From: Micromonospora fulviviridis
Lineage (GTDB): Bacteria; Actinomycetota; Actinomycetes; Mycobacteriales; Micromonosporaceae
Assembly: GCF_014648395.1 (NCBI RefSeq)
Contig: NZ_BMRA01000006.1
Coordinates: 1-64,000, forward strand
DNA: 64,000 nucleotides
Direction: 5' to 3'
Below, one piece after another: positions 19,721-27,260 of the stretch. The first letter of the stretch is position 1. Each line of letters begins with the position of its first letter. The notes under the pieces were generated by a model. It saw nothing but the letters and a program-made list of their open reading frames with translations, did no database searches and had not been told where the DNA came from. The position numbers and the translations under genes were made by a program.

Positions 19721-20590
19721 CTACGGCTTTGGTGCGCTGAGATCGATGGGCGGGCCGAGGTCGACCATTCCGCCGATTCTGGCGACGATGCTGGATCCAG
19801 TGCATGTCGCGCTGGCGAAAATCGATGACGGTCTCCGGAGCGTGCCACCTTGGTGGATCTCGATTTCGCCATTGCCGGATGTGTCGAGTAGGTGGGCGGC
19901 AAGGCAGCCGACACTGTTGGCGTTCGCGATGTCCTCGTTGACGCCGATCGCGGGGGCGAACATCCGGGCCGCGGCCGTTCGTGCGGTCGGCGACAGTGCG
20001 TAGGTGAAGCATCCGAGGTACCCGAGTCGGCGACACTCGGTTGCCAGCCGATCGAAGTCGGGCTGCATGGACAGCAGCGTCAGGTGATCCCGGACGGGGA
20101 CGAGAAGTCGTGGCGTGCCGGGCGAGGCGACCCGTATGTCGGCGGCGATGTCCGCTGGTTGCAGGTCGAGGGCCGCGATTATGCCGCCGGCAGTGGCGTC
20201 GGCGTAGTCCGCCAGGGCGATGACGCCTTGGTCGAACCAGACTTCGATGCCGTTTTGGCGGCGGATGGTGGTCGTGGCGAAGGTGCGGCGTGTGGTGCGC
20301 AGGCTGCCGTGGTGCTCGGTGGCGCCGCTGCGGTGCAGCAGGACGGCTTGCGCGGCGATGATGCCGTGGCCGCAGTTCGTGAGTTCCCCGGCGCTGGTGA
20401 AGAAGCGCACCATGGGCGCGTCGGCTGTGCTGGTGTCGATGAATGCGGTGTGGGAGGTGCCGGTCCTACGGGTGATGGCGTGACGGTCGTCGTCGGTGAG
20501 CGTGGCGTCGTCGATCACGACCGCGGTGGGGCTGCCGCCTCGCCCGTGGCGGGTGCAGGCGTTCACCACTGCCAGCGGTGGGCTGGCCAT
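19721..20590 (-). CDS. PhzF-family epimerase/isomerase-like protein
   Basis: 289 residues with the DapE-epimerase-like PhzF fold: PLAVVNACTRHGRGGSPTAV, HTAFIDTSTADAPMVRFFTS, and the signature ELTNCGHGIIAAQAVL, where PhzF proteins more often have a Glu and GHAT. The second half repeats the fold (CFTYALSPTARTAAARMFAP). Members isomerise small ring compounds; the substrate cannot be read from sequence. The ATG (20588-20590) touches the stop of the AhpD-like gene, so they form one transcript under the HxlR regulator upstream. It is somewhat divergent from phenazine PhzF. Confidence 0.8.
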   Translation of the reverse strand: MASPPLAVVNACTRHGRGGSPTAVVIDDATLTDDDRHAITRRTGTSHTAFIDTSTADAPMVRFFTSAGELTNCGHGIIAAQAVLLHRSGATEHHGSLRTTRRTFATTTIRRQNGIEVWFDQGVIALADYADATAGGIIAALDLQPADIAADIRVASPGTPRLLVPVRDHLTLLSMQPDFDRLATECRRLGYLGCFTYALSPTARTAAARMFAPAIGVNEDIANANSVGCLAAHLLDTSGNGEIEIHQGGTLRRPSSIFASATCTGSSIVARIGGMVDLGPPIDLSAPKP

Positions 20591-21156
20591 CAGGTGGGTG
20601 TGACGTCGGCGAAGCGGGGAGCACCTGCCTCGGGGTCGACGCGAGCGGCGCGGGCGGCGAAGCAGATCGCGTGGTACCACCCGCACAGCAGGAGCACGTC
20701 GAGCAGTTGCCGCTCGTCGAAAGACTCCTGCGCGGATCGCCACAGTGCGTCGTCGACGTCGGACGAGTCGTGCAGGGCGTCCACCATCCGGATGAGCGTG
20801 GCTTCGCGGCCGGCCGTCCAGCAGGGATCGTCTGGGGAACCGCAGGTGAGCGAAGTGAGTTCGGCCGGCGTGAGTTCGGCACGGTCAGCGAAGACCATCA
20901 CGTGGACGCCCCACTCGTATTCGCAGCCGCAGCGCGCACAGGTGCGCAGGATGACGACCTCCCGCTCGCGGAGTGTCAGGGTCAGGTCGCGGCCGAGTTC
21001 GTATCTGCCCCAGTTGCTCATCGCGATGGTCATCGGCAAGTTCCTGGCGAACGTCCGGAACAGGCCGATAGGAGGCACGCCGGCAGGCATCATCGTGGCG
21101 AGTTGTGCCTCCACGTCCGGCGTGAACGGCGGTTCGAGCGCCAGGATGCGAGCCAT
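20590..21156 (-). CDS. Carboxymuconolactone decarboxylase/AhpD-like protein
   Basis: 188 residues. The core reads REREVVILRTCARCGCEYEW then GVHVMVFADRAELTPAELTS, the CxxC-containing AhpD helix hairpin (Cys-Arg-Cys-Gly-Cys here) with the acidic residue and His expected in the family. Such proteins act as peroxidase partners or decarboxylases. ATG 21154-21156 is preceded by GGAGGAGG. Two operator-like dyads lie just upstream (21170-21211), so expression is probably controlled by the HxlR protein encoded at 21235-21579. Confidence 0.88.
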   Translation of the reverse strand: MARILALEPPFTPDVEAQLATMMPAGVPPIGLFRTFARNLPMTIAMSNWGRYELGRDLTLTLREREVVILRTCARCGCEYEWGVHVMVFADRAELTPAELTSLTCGSPDDPCWTAGREATLIRMVDALHDSSDVDDALWRSAQESFDERQLLDVLLLCGWYHAICFAARAARVDPEAGAPRFADVTPT

Positions 21157-21169
21157 GGCCTCCTCCAGT

Positions 21170-21211
21170 GATTCGGATTCAGAAGCACCGTAGCGATTCG
21201 GTTCACGAAGC
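21170..21211. promoter_or_regulatory. Two operator-like dyads upstream of the AhpD-like gene
   Basis: GATTCGGATTCAGAAGC (21170-21186) and GATTCGGTTCACGAAGC (21195-21211) are spaced 25 bp start to start. Each contains a TTCG-N5-CGAA-like dyad (perfect in the second copy). The same motif occurs twice in the HxlR divergent region at 21602-21653 and was not noticed elsewhere, which points to binding sites for the HxlR-family regulator. Confidence 0.65.
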
Positions 21212-21234
21212 GCCAGAGGTGGCGCTTCACGGCT

Positions 21235-21579
21235 TCAGTGTTCGCCGTCCTCGCCCAGGGCCGAGGCCCACGCGTCGGACCAGCGGGCGAGCGGGCGCAA
21301 TGCCTGGTAGACGCCGTGGCCCAGGTCGGTGAGCGTGTAGGCCGTGTCCGGCTGCTGGGTGACGAGGTGGGCGTCAAGGAGTTCGGTCAGCCGTTGCCGC
21401 AGGACGCTGGAGGACATGTTGTCGCAGCGCTGCTGCAATGCGCGGAACCCGACCGGCCCGTGCTGCAGCTCCCAGACGATGCGCAGGTTCCAGCGGCGGC
21501 CGAAGAGGTCGAGGGCGGCCATGAGGGGTCGCCCGGTGCTCGATCCGCGTACCGGCCGGCCTGGCCTGGGTGCCGTCAT
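21235..21579 (-). CDS. HxlR-family transcriptional regulator
   Basis: 114 residues. Winged helix with the HxlR pattern: MAALDLFGRRWNLRIVWELQ, GPVGFRALQQRCDNMSSSVL, RQRLTELLDAHLVTQ and the wing YTLTDLGHGVYQALRPLARW. HxlR proteins bind as dimers to short dyads and sense electrophiles or redox signals. It is 78 bp upstream of the AhpD-PhzF pair on the same strand and divergent from a nitronate monooxygenase remnant, a common HxlR partner. Four candidate operators flank it. Start ATG 21577-21579. Confidence 0.92.
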   Translation of the reverse strand: MTAPRPGRPVRGSSTGRPLMAALDLFGRRWNLRIVWELQHGPVGFRALQQRCDNMSSSVLRQRLTELLDAHLVTQQPDTAYTLTDLGHGVYQALRPLARWSDAWASALGEDGEH

Positions 21580-21601
21580 CGCCTATGCCACCCCTCTTGA
21601 T

Positions 21602-21653
21602 GCTTCGGTCTTCGATACAGTAGCGTCCGGTGAGTTGATTCGATTTCCGAAGC
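21602..21653. promoter_or_regulatory. Divergent control region with two operator-like dyads
   Basis: GATTCGATTTCCGAAGC lies at 21637-21653 and, on the opposite strand, GTATCGAAGACCGAAGC at 21602-21618. Both match the two copies in front of the AhpD-like gene. Between HxlR (start 21579) and the nitronate monooxygenase remnant (start 21669), they sit where an autoregulatory operator is expected. TTCG-N5-CGAA is perfect in the 21637 copy. Confidence 0.65.
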
Positions 21654-21668
21654 GGCAGGGGTGGCTTT

Positions 21669-21866
21669 GTGAGGCGTCTACACGCTGCGCTGTGCGACCG
21701 GATGGGCATTGATCTGCCGATCGTGCAGGCGCCTGCGGGTTCGGCTGCGGGACCGGCCGCGTCCGAGGCAACCTCGCCCACGCGCCTCCCCGCCGCCCGG
21801 CTTATCCACGACATGGCCGAGCGGGCCGCAACCATGGGCGGCCTGCTGCACAGGCTGGCGGTGTGA
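21669..21866 (+). pseudogene. Nitronate monooxygenase, internally deleted remnant
   Basis: The 65 codons begin RRLHAALCDRMGIDLPIVQA, the exact opening style of nitronate monooxygenases (LCxRxGIxxPIVQAP with the FMN-binding start), and end AARLIHDMAERAATMGGLLH, like the family's last helix. About 280 residues of TIM barrel are missing in between although the frame stays open. GTG start 21669-21671 behind AGGGGTGG. The promoter and HxlR operators upstream are intact, so a short junk peptide may still be made. The stop overlaps the next start by one base. Confidence 0.75.
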
Positions 21867-23014
21867 TGACCCTTCCGTCCCTGCCGGAAGAGGACCACCA
21901 CTGTGAATCGTGTGGTCTGCGATACGGCGACCTGACCACGTCTGCGGCCCTCGGGCTGATCCGCAGCTATCCCACGCGGTACCGGCGCCGGCTGCAGCAC
22001 CTGCCCGTTGACGTCCTGCGCCGACGGCCCACGTCCGGGGCGTGGTCGGCGCTGGAGTTCGCCTGCCATGTCCGCGACGTCTACGACCTCTACGACACCC
22101 GAGTTCGCCGCACGCTGACCGAGCACGAGCCCACGCTCGAACCGATGCGCAACGACGAGCGTGCCGAGCAGCGCGCCTACAACCAGCAATCGCTGGCCGC
22201 CGTTCTGCTGGATCTCGAACGTAACGTTGACCGGTTCGCCGCCCTCACGAGCGAGATCAGCGAACCGCAGTGGAGCCGCTCAGCCGTCCGGCTCCCTCGA
22301 GAACGCCGCACCGTCCTGTGGATGGTTCGGCAGGCCGCGCACGAAGGGCTACATCACCTCCACGACATCGGCGCGGGCGCAACCGACAAGGCAGTGTTGT
22401 TCGACGTCGACGGCGTGCTCGTCGATTCGTACCCCGCGTACCGCCGGATCTGGAGCCGATGGGCAGACCACCGCAACCTCGATTCAGACATGGTCTGGTC
22501 GCACACCCACGGCCGCCGGCCCGTCGACACCATTCAGGTAGTAGCACCGCACCTCGATGCCGCCGCCGAATACCGGCTCATCAGGGAATTCATGGCCCGC
22601 GAAGGCGACAGCTTTCCCGTGTACCCCGACGCCGCCGCGGTGTTGCGCCTGTTGAAGGACCGGCGGTGGGGCGTCGTCACCTCAGGCCGAACGCCCACGG
22701 TCCTGCACCGCTTGCGCGCAGGCGGGCTACCCGATCCTCCGGTCCTGGTCGACAGCAGCCAGGTCCGACGTGGCAAACCCGATCCGGAGGGCTACCGACG
22801 CGCGGCACAACTCCTCAACGTGCCGGCGCCCGACTGCCTGGTGATCGAGGACGCTCCCGCCGGCGTAGAAGCAGCTCGAACTGCAGGCATGACGGTGATC
22901 GCAGTACGCACCACCCACCCCGACGACGAACTCGCCGGCGCACACCACCGCGCCGACACCCTCAGCGACGCCATCCCGCTCATCACCGACTGGCTGGACA
23001 GGACGCACCCATAA
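21866..23014 (+). CDS. DinB-like domain fused to a HAD-superfamily phosphatase
   Basis: 382 residues with two domains. The first (about 15-175) is a DinB/mycothiol-transferase-like four-helix bundle with GAWSALEFACHVRDVYDLYD and QAAHEGLHHLHDI, giving the three-His metal site pattern. The second (about 178-380) is a HAD hydrolase: DKAVLFDVDGVLVDSYPAYR (nucleophile DVD), VVTSGRTP (motif II Ser/Thr), then GKPDPEGYRRAAQLL with Lys, and VIEDAPAGVEAARTAGMTVI (motif IV acid). Phosphate-monoester cleavage is expected. The ATG (21866) abuts the remnant gene; an alternative GTG lies at 21863. The fusion partners are usually separate proteins. Confidence 0.85.
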   Translation: MTLPSLPEEDHHCESCGLRYGDLTTSAALGLIRSYPTRYRRRLQHLPVDVLRRRPTSGAWSALEFACHVRDVYDLYDTRVRRTLTEHEPTLEPMRNDERAEQRAYNQQSLAAVLLDLERNVDRFAALTSEISEPQWSRSAVRLPRERRTVLWMVRQAAHEGLHHLHDIGAGATDKAVLFDVDGVLVDSYPAYRRIWSRWADHRNLDSDMVWSHTHGRRPVDTIQVVAPHLDAAAEYRLIREFMAREGDSFPVYPDAAAVLRLLKDRRWGVVTSGRTPTVLHRLRAGGLPDPPVLVDSSQVRRGKPDPEGYRRAAQLLNVPAPDCLVIEDAPAGVEAARTAGMTVIAVRTTHPDDELAGAHHRADTLSDAIPLITDWLDRTHP

Positions 23015-23072
23015 CCAAAGGAACCGAACGAGTGTCGACTCTAGGCATTGGATCATGTAAACGGAGGTTGTC

Positions 23073-23384
23073 ATGCACAAGCTGGTCGTCCTGTATCCCA
23101 AACCCGCCGATCCCGACCACTTCCGCGACTACTACGTGACCAACCACCTCCCGCTGGTCACCCGCCTGCCCGGCCTGCTCGCGTGGCGCTACAGCTTCGA
23201 CGTGGCAGCGACGCAGGGTCAGACGCCGTACTTCGCGGTCTTCGAAGCCGAGTTCGCTGACGCTGCGGCAATGACCGCGGCGAGGGCGTCTCCGCAGGGC
23301 CGGCAGGTGGCCGCCGATGTCGCCAAGTACGCCACCGGTGGTGCGGTCGTCATCCACTATCCGGTGCAATACGGCACCGGCTGA
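23073..23384 (+). CDS. EthD-family protein
   Basis: 103 residues. MHKLVVLYPKPADPDHFRDY, YVTNHLPLVTRLPGL and FAVFEAEFADAAAMTAA fit the EthD ferredoxin-like barrel, found in ether-degradation loci and near oxidoreductases. ATG 23073 has GGAGGT seven bases before it. It follows the DinB-HAD gene by 58 bp and may share its transcript. Confidence 0.88.
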   Translation: MHKLVVLYPKPADPDHFRDYYVTNHLPLVTRLPGLLAWRYSFDVAATQGQTPYFAVFEAEFADAAAMTAARASPQGRQVAADVAKYATGGAVVIHYPVQYGTG

Positions 23385-23425
23385 GCCTGAACCCCGGCGG
23401 ATGGCCCTCGAGCCGCGCCCGGCCC

Positions 23426-23804
23426 CTACAGCGAAGGAAGGCGAGCGCCGACAACCGGAGCGACGTGATGGTCCGGGAAGTAGCAGTATGCCCGCAGATG
23501 GGCATCGCCGTCGCAGGCCCAGCCGGCGCACGGGTACTCCTGGGCGGCGACGGTGACCGCACGCAGTTCCTCGGTGTTGCGCGGCTGACGGTAGAGGAGC
23601 TCCTGCTCGTAGTCGATGTCATCGCCGTACAACACATGGCGCGGCGCGTGCAGCCGACCAACCCCAGCAGTCGTCCGTCATGGCGCCGTAGAACGGGCCG
23701 GGCACGTTGCGCCAGCTGTGCTCCTCCCACTTGCCCTGGAACGTCACATCGACACCGGGCCACAAGCTGCGCATGGTAAGCCGCTTGATCAGCTGCGCGG
23801 ACAT
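23426..23804 (-). pseudogene. Uncharacterised gene broken by a frameshift in a G run
   Basis: The N-terminal piece (ATG 23802-23804) reads MSAQLIKRLTMRSLWPGVDV and FYGAMTDDCW; the C-terminal piece in the next frame reads HVLYGDDIDYEQELLYRQPR, AQEYPCAGWACDGDAHLRAY and CYFPDHHVAPVVGA. Removing one G from the GGGG run at 23662-23665 joins them as ...DCWVGRLHAPRHVLYGDD, about 125 residues in all. I do not recognise the family. The position in a homopolymer makes a sequencing error as likely as a real mutation. Confidence 0.65.
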
Positions 23805-23876
23805 GCCGCTGACCGTGCGTTACGCAGCGTGACAGCCGGTCGGTCAAGACGACGCGCGATCTTGCCGCTGAGCGAG

Positions 23877-24218
23877 CTACGAGTCCGACTGAGTCGGCCG
23901 AGTGACGAGCGAAGGCGAGTCGTCCGCAAGCCGGACACGCCTTCGCCACCGGTAGTGGCGCCGGGCAGCGACTGTGACGGCCACGGCAACGAGCAACACG
24001 GTGGTGCCCTTCCAGGCACGCTCGAACCACGATCTGTCGTTGCCGAACGCCGCATCACCGGCCGTCATCAGCCATAGCCCCACCCACGCCCACTGCCAGC
24101 CGCGTGGCCGGGAGAATCTGTCGGGCGAGTTGGAGAATGCGGCGGACACCGCAGTTGCGGCGCCGACGACGACGATCAGCGGTACTCCGATATGCCAGGT
24201 GGCCTCCCACAGCGACAC
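23877..24218 (-). CDS. Small integral membrane protein
   Basis: 113 residues with about three hydrophobic helices: IGVPLIVVVGAATAVSAAF, WQWAWVGLWLMTAGDAAFG and GTTVLLVAVAVTVAARR, then a basic tail. Start is GTG 24216-24218 with no strong ribosome site, so it may be slightly different. No family recognised. It lies 72 bp upstream of the frameshifted gene at 23426-23804 on the same strand. Confidence 0.55.
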   Translation of the reverse strand: MSLWEATWHIGVPLIVVVGAATAVSAAFSNSPDRFSRPRGWQWAWVGLWLMTAGDAAFGNDRSWFERAWKGTTVLLVAVAVTVAARRHYRWRRRVRLADDSPSLVTRPTQSDS

Positions 24219-24428
24219 GAACCGATCATGGCACCCCGTCAGCTTGAATCACCAGAGCCGTTCCTCGCCTAACTCCTTGCGGCGGAGGTGGCACCCGTGG
24301 CCCGAGAAGACCAACGCCCGCACATGCCGCTGACCGCGCGTCGGCCCCGCCCGGCGCAGTGCGCTGTCGTGCCGAGAAGGGTGCGTCTACAGTCCGAGGC
24401 CTGGTCGATGATCGGAGTGCTGTTCCGT

Positions 24429-24746
24429 ATGACAGACCGAATGGCGGCAGTCACCGAACTCTGGGAGGAGCACATGCAGGCTGCCTTCCCTGGCCGGCTG
24501 AGAGGTGCTGACGTGGCTGGCGTCGAGATGGTGATGCTTGACGCGGGTGTGGCTGGCTGCGTCAGTATCTGGCTGCGCAAGGGCGAATACATCGACGACC
24601 AGCGGTGGGACTATCTTGCGACGTGCGAGCAGCAACTCATCCGGGTCATCCCGGAGTTGGACGGCCACGAGGCCGCCTACTACCAGAGACTGCTGGACAT
24701 GACGATATTGGTCCTCGGCTCGCCGGGCGACCGACCGTCCGGCTGA
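24429..24746 (+). CDS. Hypothetical protein
   Basis: 105 residues, MTDRMAAVTELWEEHMQAAF. The middle has GVAGCVSIWLRKGEYIDDQR, and the C-terminal helix reads CEQQLIRVIPELDGHEAAYY. Coding composition is good but I cannot name the family. In-frame ATG 24408 and GTG 24288 are alternatives; 24429 is chosen because similarity-like helical structure starts there. No membrane segments. Confidence 0.6.
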   Translation: MTDRMAAVTELWEEHMQAAFPGRLRGADVAGVEMVMLDAGVAGCVSIWLRKGEYIDDQRWDYLATCEQQLIRVIPELDGHEAAYYQRLLDMTILVLGSPGDRPSG

Positions 24747-24867
24747 TCGGTGTTCACGCATCTGCCGCGGACAGGTCATCGCAGTGCGGAGACCGAGCGG
24801 GCGCGAGGAGGCGGAGCGGGCCCAGCGGGGCGCCGAGTTGTTGACCAACAGACGTCCGTCGGTCACC

Positions 24868-25272
24868 ATGCTGCGCATGCCCCATCAGTCAGCTGACCCG
24901 AGCACCTGCGCAGTCCGGATGCCCGCTCGGCAATGGCGGAGGGTCAACCGCGTCCTCGACAACGTGGTCAACGTCGAGGCCGAGAATGGTGACCCGCACG
25001 GTCTGGTAGAGGCCGGAGTCCAGATTCTTCGAGAAGGCTGGCGCCAGACCTCTGGTTGGACTCCTGAAACAACAGGCTCCACCGATTGGCCTCACGACGA
25101 TCAAGAAGTGACAGTGTCGCTGAATGGCGCGCAATGGACATACGTGATTTCCTGCCTGGACCGGTGGGGCAACGTCGAACGCAGCTTGGGTAAGAACACG
25201 GCTACCGAATTGCTCCTGATTCGGGACCTCGTGATCAGCCAAGCGGAGGCTTGTCTGCCAGGACAGCTCTGA
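24868..25272 (+). CDS. Hypothetical protein
   Basis: 134 residues. It contains MPARQWRRVNRVLDNVVNVE, then WTPETTGSTDWPHDDQEVTV and SLNGAQWTYVISCLDRWGNV, alternating helix and strand, soluble. No recognised family. The start is uncertain (ATG 24868 or 24877; an upstream in-frame GTG at 24784 gives an Arg-rich, less likely N-terminus). It follows the gene at 24429-24746 by 121 bp on the same strand. Confidence 0.55.
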   Translation: MLRMPHQSADPSTCAVRMPARQWRRVNRVLDNVVNVEAENGDPHGLVEAGVQILREGWRQTSGWTPETTGSTDWPHDDQEVTVSLNGAQWTYVISCLDRWGNVERSLGKNTATELLLIRDLVISQAEACLPGQL

Positions 25273-25331
25273 ACTTGGCGTTTCCGACCGTGCATCACGG
25301 ATGCACTCATCTGCCGCAGTCAGAGCGTCGA

Positions 25332-25625
25332 CTACGGATTACTTGCGCAAACCTCTCCATCGGGCTCCATCGACCGCAGCACCTCCACGGGCGTGCGGCC
25401 GGTTGCCATAGCCAGAGCAGTGATTGCCGTCGCGGCGAGGGCGGTGAGGTTCAGCGCAAGGGCCAAGCCGTCCTCGCGGACCGCAGCGTCCGTAATGTTG
25501 TAGACGTCGGCGTCCTCGTTCGCGAGGTACGCTGCCACGCTGCTGACCGCAGCTCGACGCGCTTCGTCGCCGGTACCTCGCCGATCGCGTGCCACGGATC
25601 GAGTATCCGCCAACGGGCTGAGCAC
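25332..25625 (-). CDS. Small conserved-looking hypothetical protein
   Basis: 97 residues; the central part NEDADVYNITDAAVREDGLA then LALNLTALAATAITALAMAT is a long, partly hydrophobic helix. The end TPVEVLRSMEPDGEVCASNP is hydrophilic. Third codon positions are GC-rich. Start assigned to GTG 25623-25625, though a later one may be used. I recognise no function. Confidence 0.5.
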   Translation of the reverse strand: MLSPLADTRSVARDRRGTGDEARRAAVSSVAAYLANEDADVYNITDAAVREDGLALALNLTALAATAITALAMATGRTPVEVLRSMEPDGEVCASNP

Positions 25626-25730
25626 GCGTGAGATGCCCGCTTCTGCCGCGACGCGCGCGTTCGACCATGCTCTCGGCCGTCCGACTCTGCCGAGTTGAGT
25701 GCGTTGACCGACGTCGAGATCGCGGCAGGT

Positions 25731-26387
25731 TCAGCCAAGCTGGAACCGCTGTAATCCGGTGCGGCCGAGAAGGGTGCCGGTCGCTTCGGCCATCGCCTGA
25801 GCGGCCGGACCGATGCGGTAGCCAGTCAGCCGTCTGCCATTCTGATCTTTGACCTGAGCCGGACGAGTGGTGGCTATCAGCACCGACCGAACCGCCCGTG
25901 TTTGCCGCAGGAGGACCTGGTGTGTGTCGGCACCGACTTCGTCCTCGAACCAGCGCACGGCCAGCCTGCCGGCATCAAAGTATGCACCGCCTTCCGGGTG
26001 CTGGTACCCAGCGTCGTGATCGCAGTACGTACCGCCGGGGTCATGTCGGCGCGCCGAGCGCAGGAGTTGAACAATGGCAGCGACCGGTGGCCCGTCCGGC
26101 AGTGGGACGCCGTCGGCAAGCGTGACGGTTGATGGCAGGCTTGCGCCGATCGGCAGGTGCAGGAACGCCTGAACTCCCCGGCCGCCGCAGGCCATCGCGT
26201 TTGCCAGCGAGCCGTGCAGGTGGACTTGGTGAAGTCCCAGCGGTCCCGGCTGCGAGCACCGCCACGCGGCGCCAGGGAACGTGTCGCGCAACGCCAGGTC
26301 GAACCCGTCTTCGTCCTCGGGCAGCAACCAGGTTCCGACATTCATGGTCCTGGAGCCTGCGTACGCCATCACCAGACGGTATGTCAT
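25731..26387 (-). CDS. Hypothetical protein
   Basis: 218 residues, ATG 26385-26387 (MTYRLVMAYAGSRTMNVGTW). A globular alpha/beta pattern: LLPEDEDGFDLALRDTFPGA, HLHGSLANAMACGGRGVQAF, and a basic, strand-like end RRLTGYRIGPAAQAMAEAT. No signal peptide, membrane helix or known motif. It is 105 bp from the small gene at 25332-25625, same strand. Unknown function. Confidence 0.55.
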   Translation of the reverse strand: MTYRLVMAYAGSRTMNVGTWLLPEDEDGFDLALRDTFPGAAWRCSQPGPLGLHQVHLHGSLANAMACGGRGVQAFLHLPIGASLPSTVTLADGVPLPDGPPVAAIVQLLRSARRHDPGGTYCDHDAGYQHPEGGAYFDAGRLAVRWFEDEVGADTHQVLLRQTRAVRSVLIATTRPAQVKDQNGRRLTGYRIGPAAQAMAEATGTLLGRTGLQRFQLG

Positions 26388-26598
26388 GCCGATCGCCCAT
26401 AATCCGGTGCACCCTCAGGCCGTTGGCCGTTGGCCGTTGGCATTGGCCGCTCGACGGGGCCGTCCGCAACTGCCGATGTGAGTGCGACGGTTGACCGGTT
26501 GACAGAAATCAAGCTGGAGAGTGTCGGATCTGCCGGATGCCGTTCGTAGCGTATGCAGAGACGGACGTCGGGTCCGGGGACGATCAGAGGGAGCGGAC

Positions 26599-26961
26599 AT
26601 GCCTGAGTACCTCATCTACTTCAATCAGCAGTGGGTGGGTGACCACACCGAGGAGTGGTTCCGCGGGCGCGGTCCACTCGCCAGGGCGGTTGTTGATGAG
26701 ATCAAGGCCGCCGGGGCATTCGTCTTCGCCGGGGGCCTGGAGGAAGAGGATGGCCCAGTCTTCAACGCGGACGCCACAAGCGGTGCGCTGGTCTTCACCG
26801 ACGGGCCCTATGTCGAGAGCAAGGAGTTCCTGGGTGGCCTGACCATCGTGGACGTGCCGGATGAGGCGACCGCCCGGATGTGGGCCGGCAAAATCGCGGA
26901 GGCATGCGGCTGGCCGCAGGAGGTTCGCCGGTTTAAGCCGCGGCGCGTCTTGCAGGGATGA
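26599..26961 (+). CDS. YCII-related protein
   Basis: 120 residues in the dimeric ferredoxin-like YCII fold: MPEYLIYFNQQWVGDHTEEW, AAGAFVFAGGLEEEDGPVFN, GALVFTDGPYVESKEFLGGL, TIVDVPDEATARMWAGKIAE. The FTDGPYxESKE-GG signature is typical of the subgroup that accompanies ECF sigma factors in actinobacteria, but no such sigma gene is next to it here. ATG 26599 is preceded by GAGGGAG. The role of the family is poorly known. Confidence 0.88.
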   Translation: MPEYLIYFNQQWVGDHTEEWFRGRGPLARAVVDEIKAAGAFVFAGGLEEEDGPVFNADATSGALVFTDGPYVESKEFLGGLTIVDVPDEATARMWAGKIAEACGWPQEVRRFKPRRVLQG

Positions 26962-27260
26962 GATCGTCACTCGTCGGCTGAGGCTTGAGCCGAGGCGTGG
27001 CCGGCACCGGGGCGACGTCGCTGCTGCGGTATCGGCAAGGATACGACCAGGCACGGGGGCGGCCAGAAAAGTGCCGCCCCCGGAGCCGGCCGACGAAAGC
27101 GCTTCGCCGTACTCATCTGCCGCAGACCGCGCGCTTCCGACTTACGCCACGGATACGAGACCAAATCGCCGAGCTCCGCGACGAGACGTCGCATGTCTTC
27201 GCCTGCGTCGAGGGCCACCACCACGGCCCGGACGCCGCCAGCTCCCGCGGGCGGCCGTCG

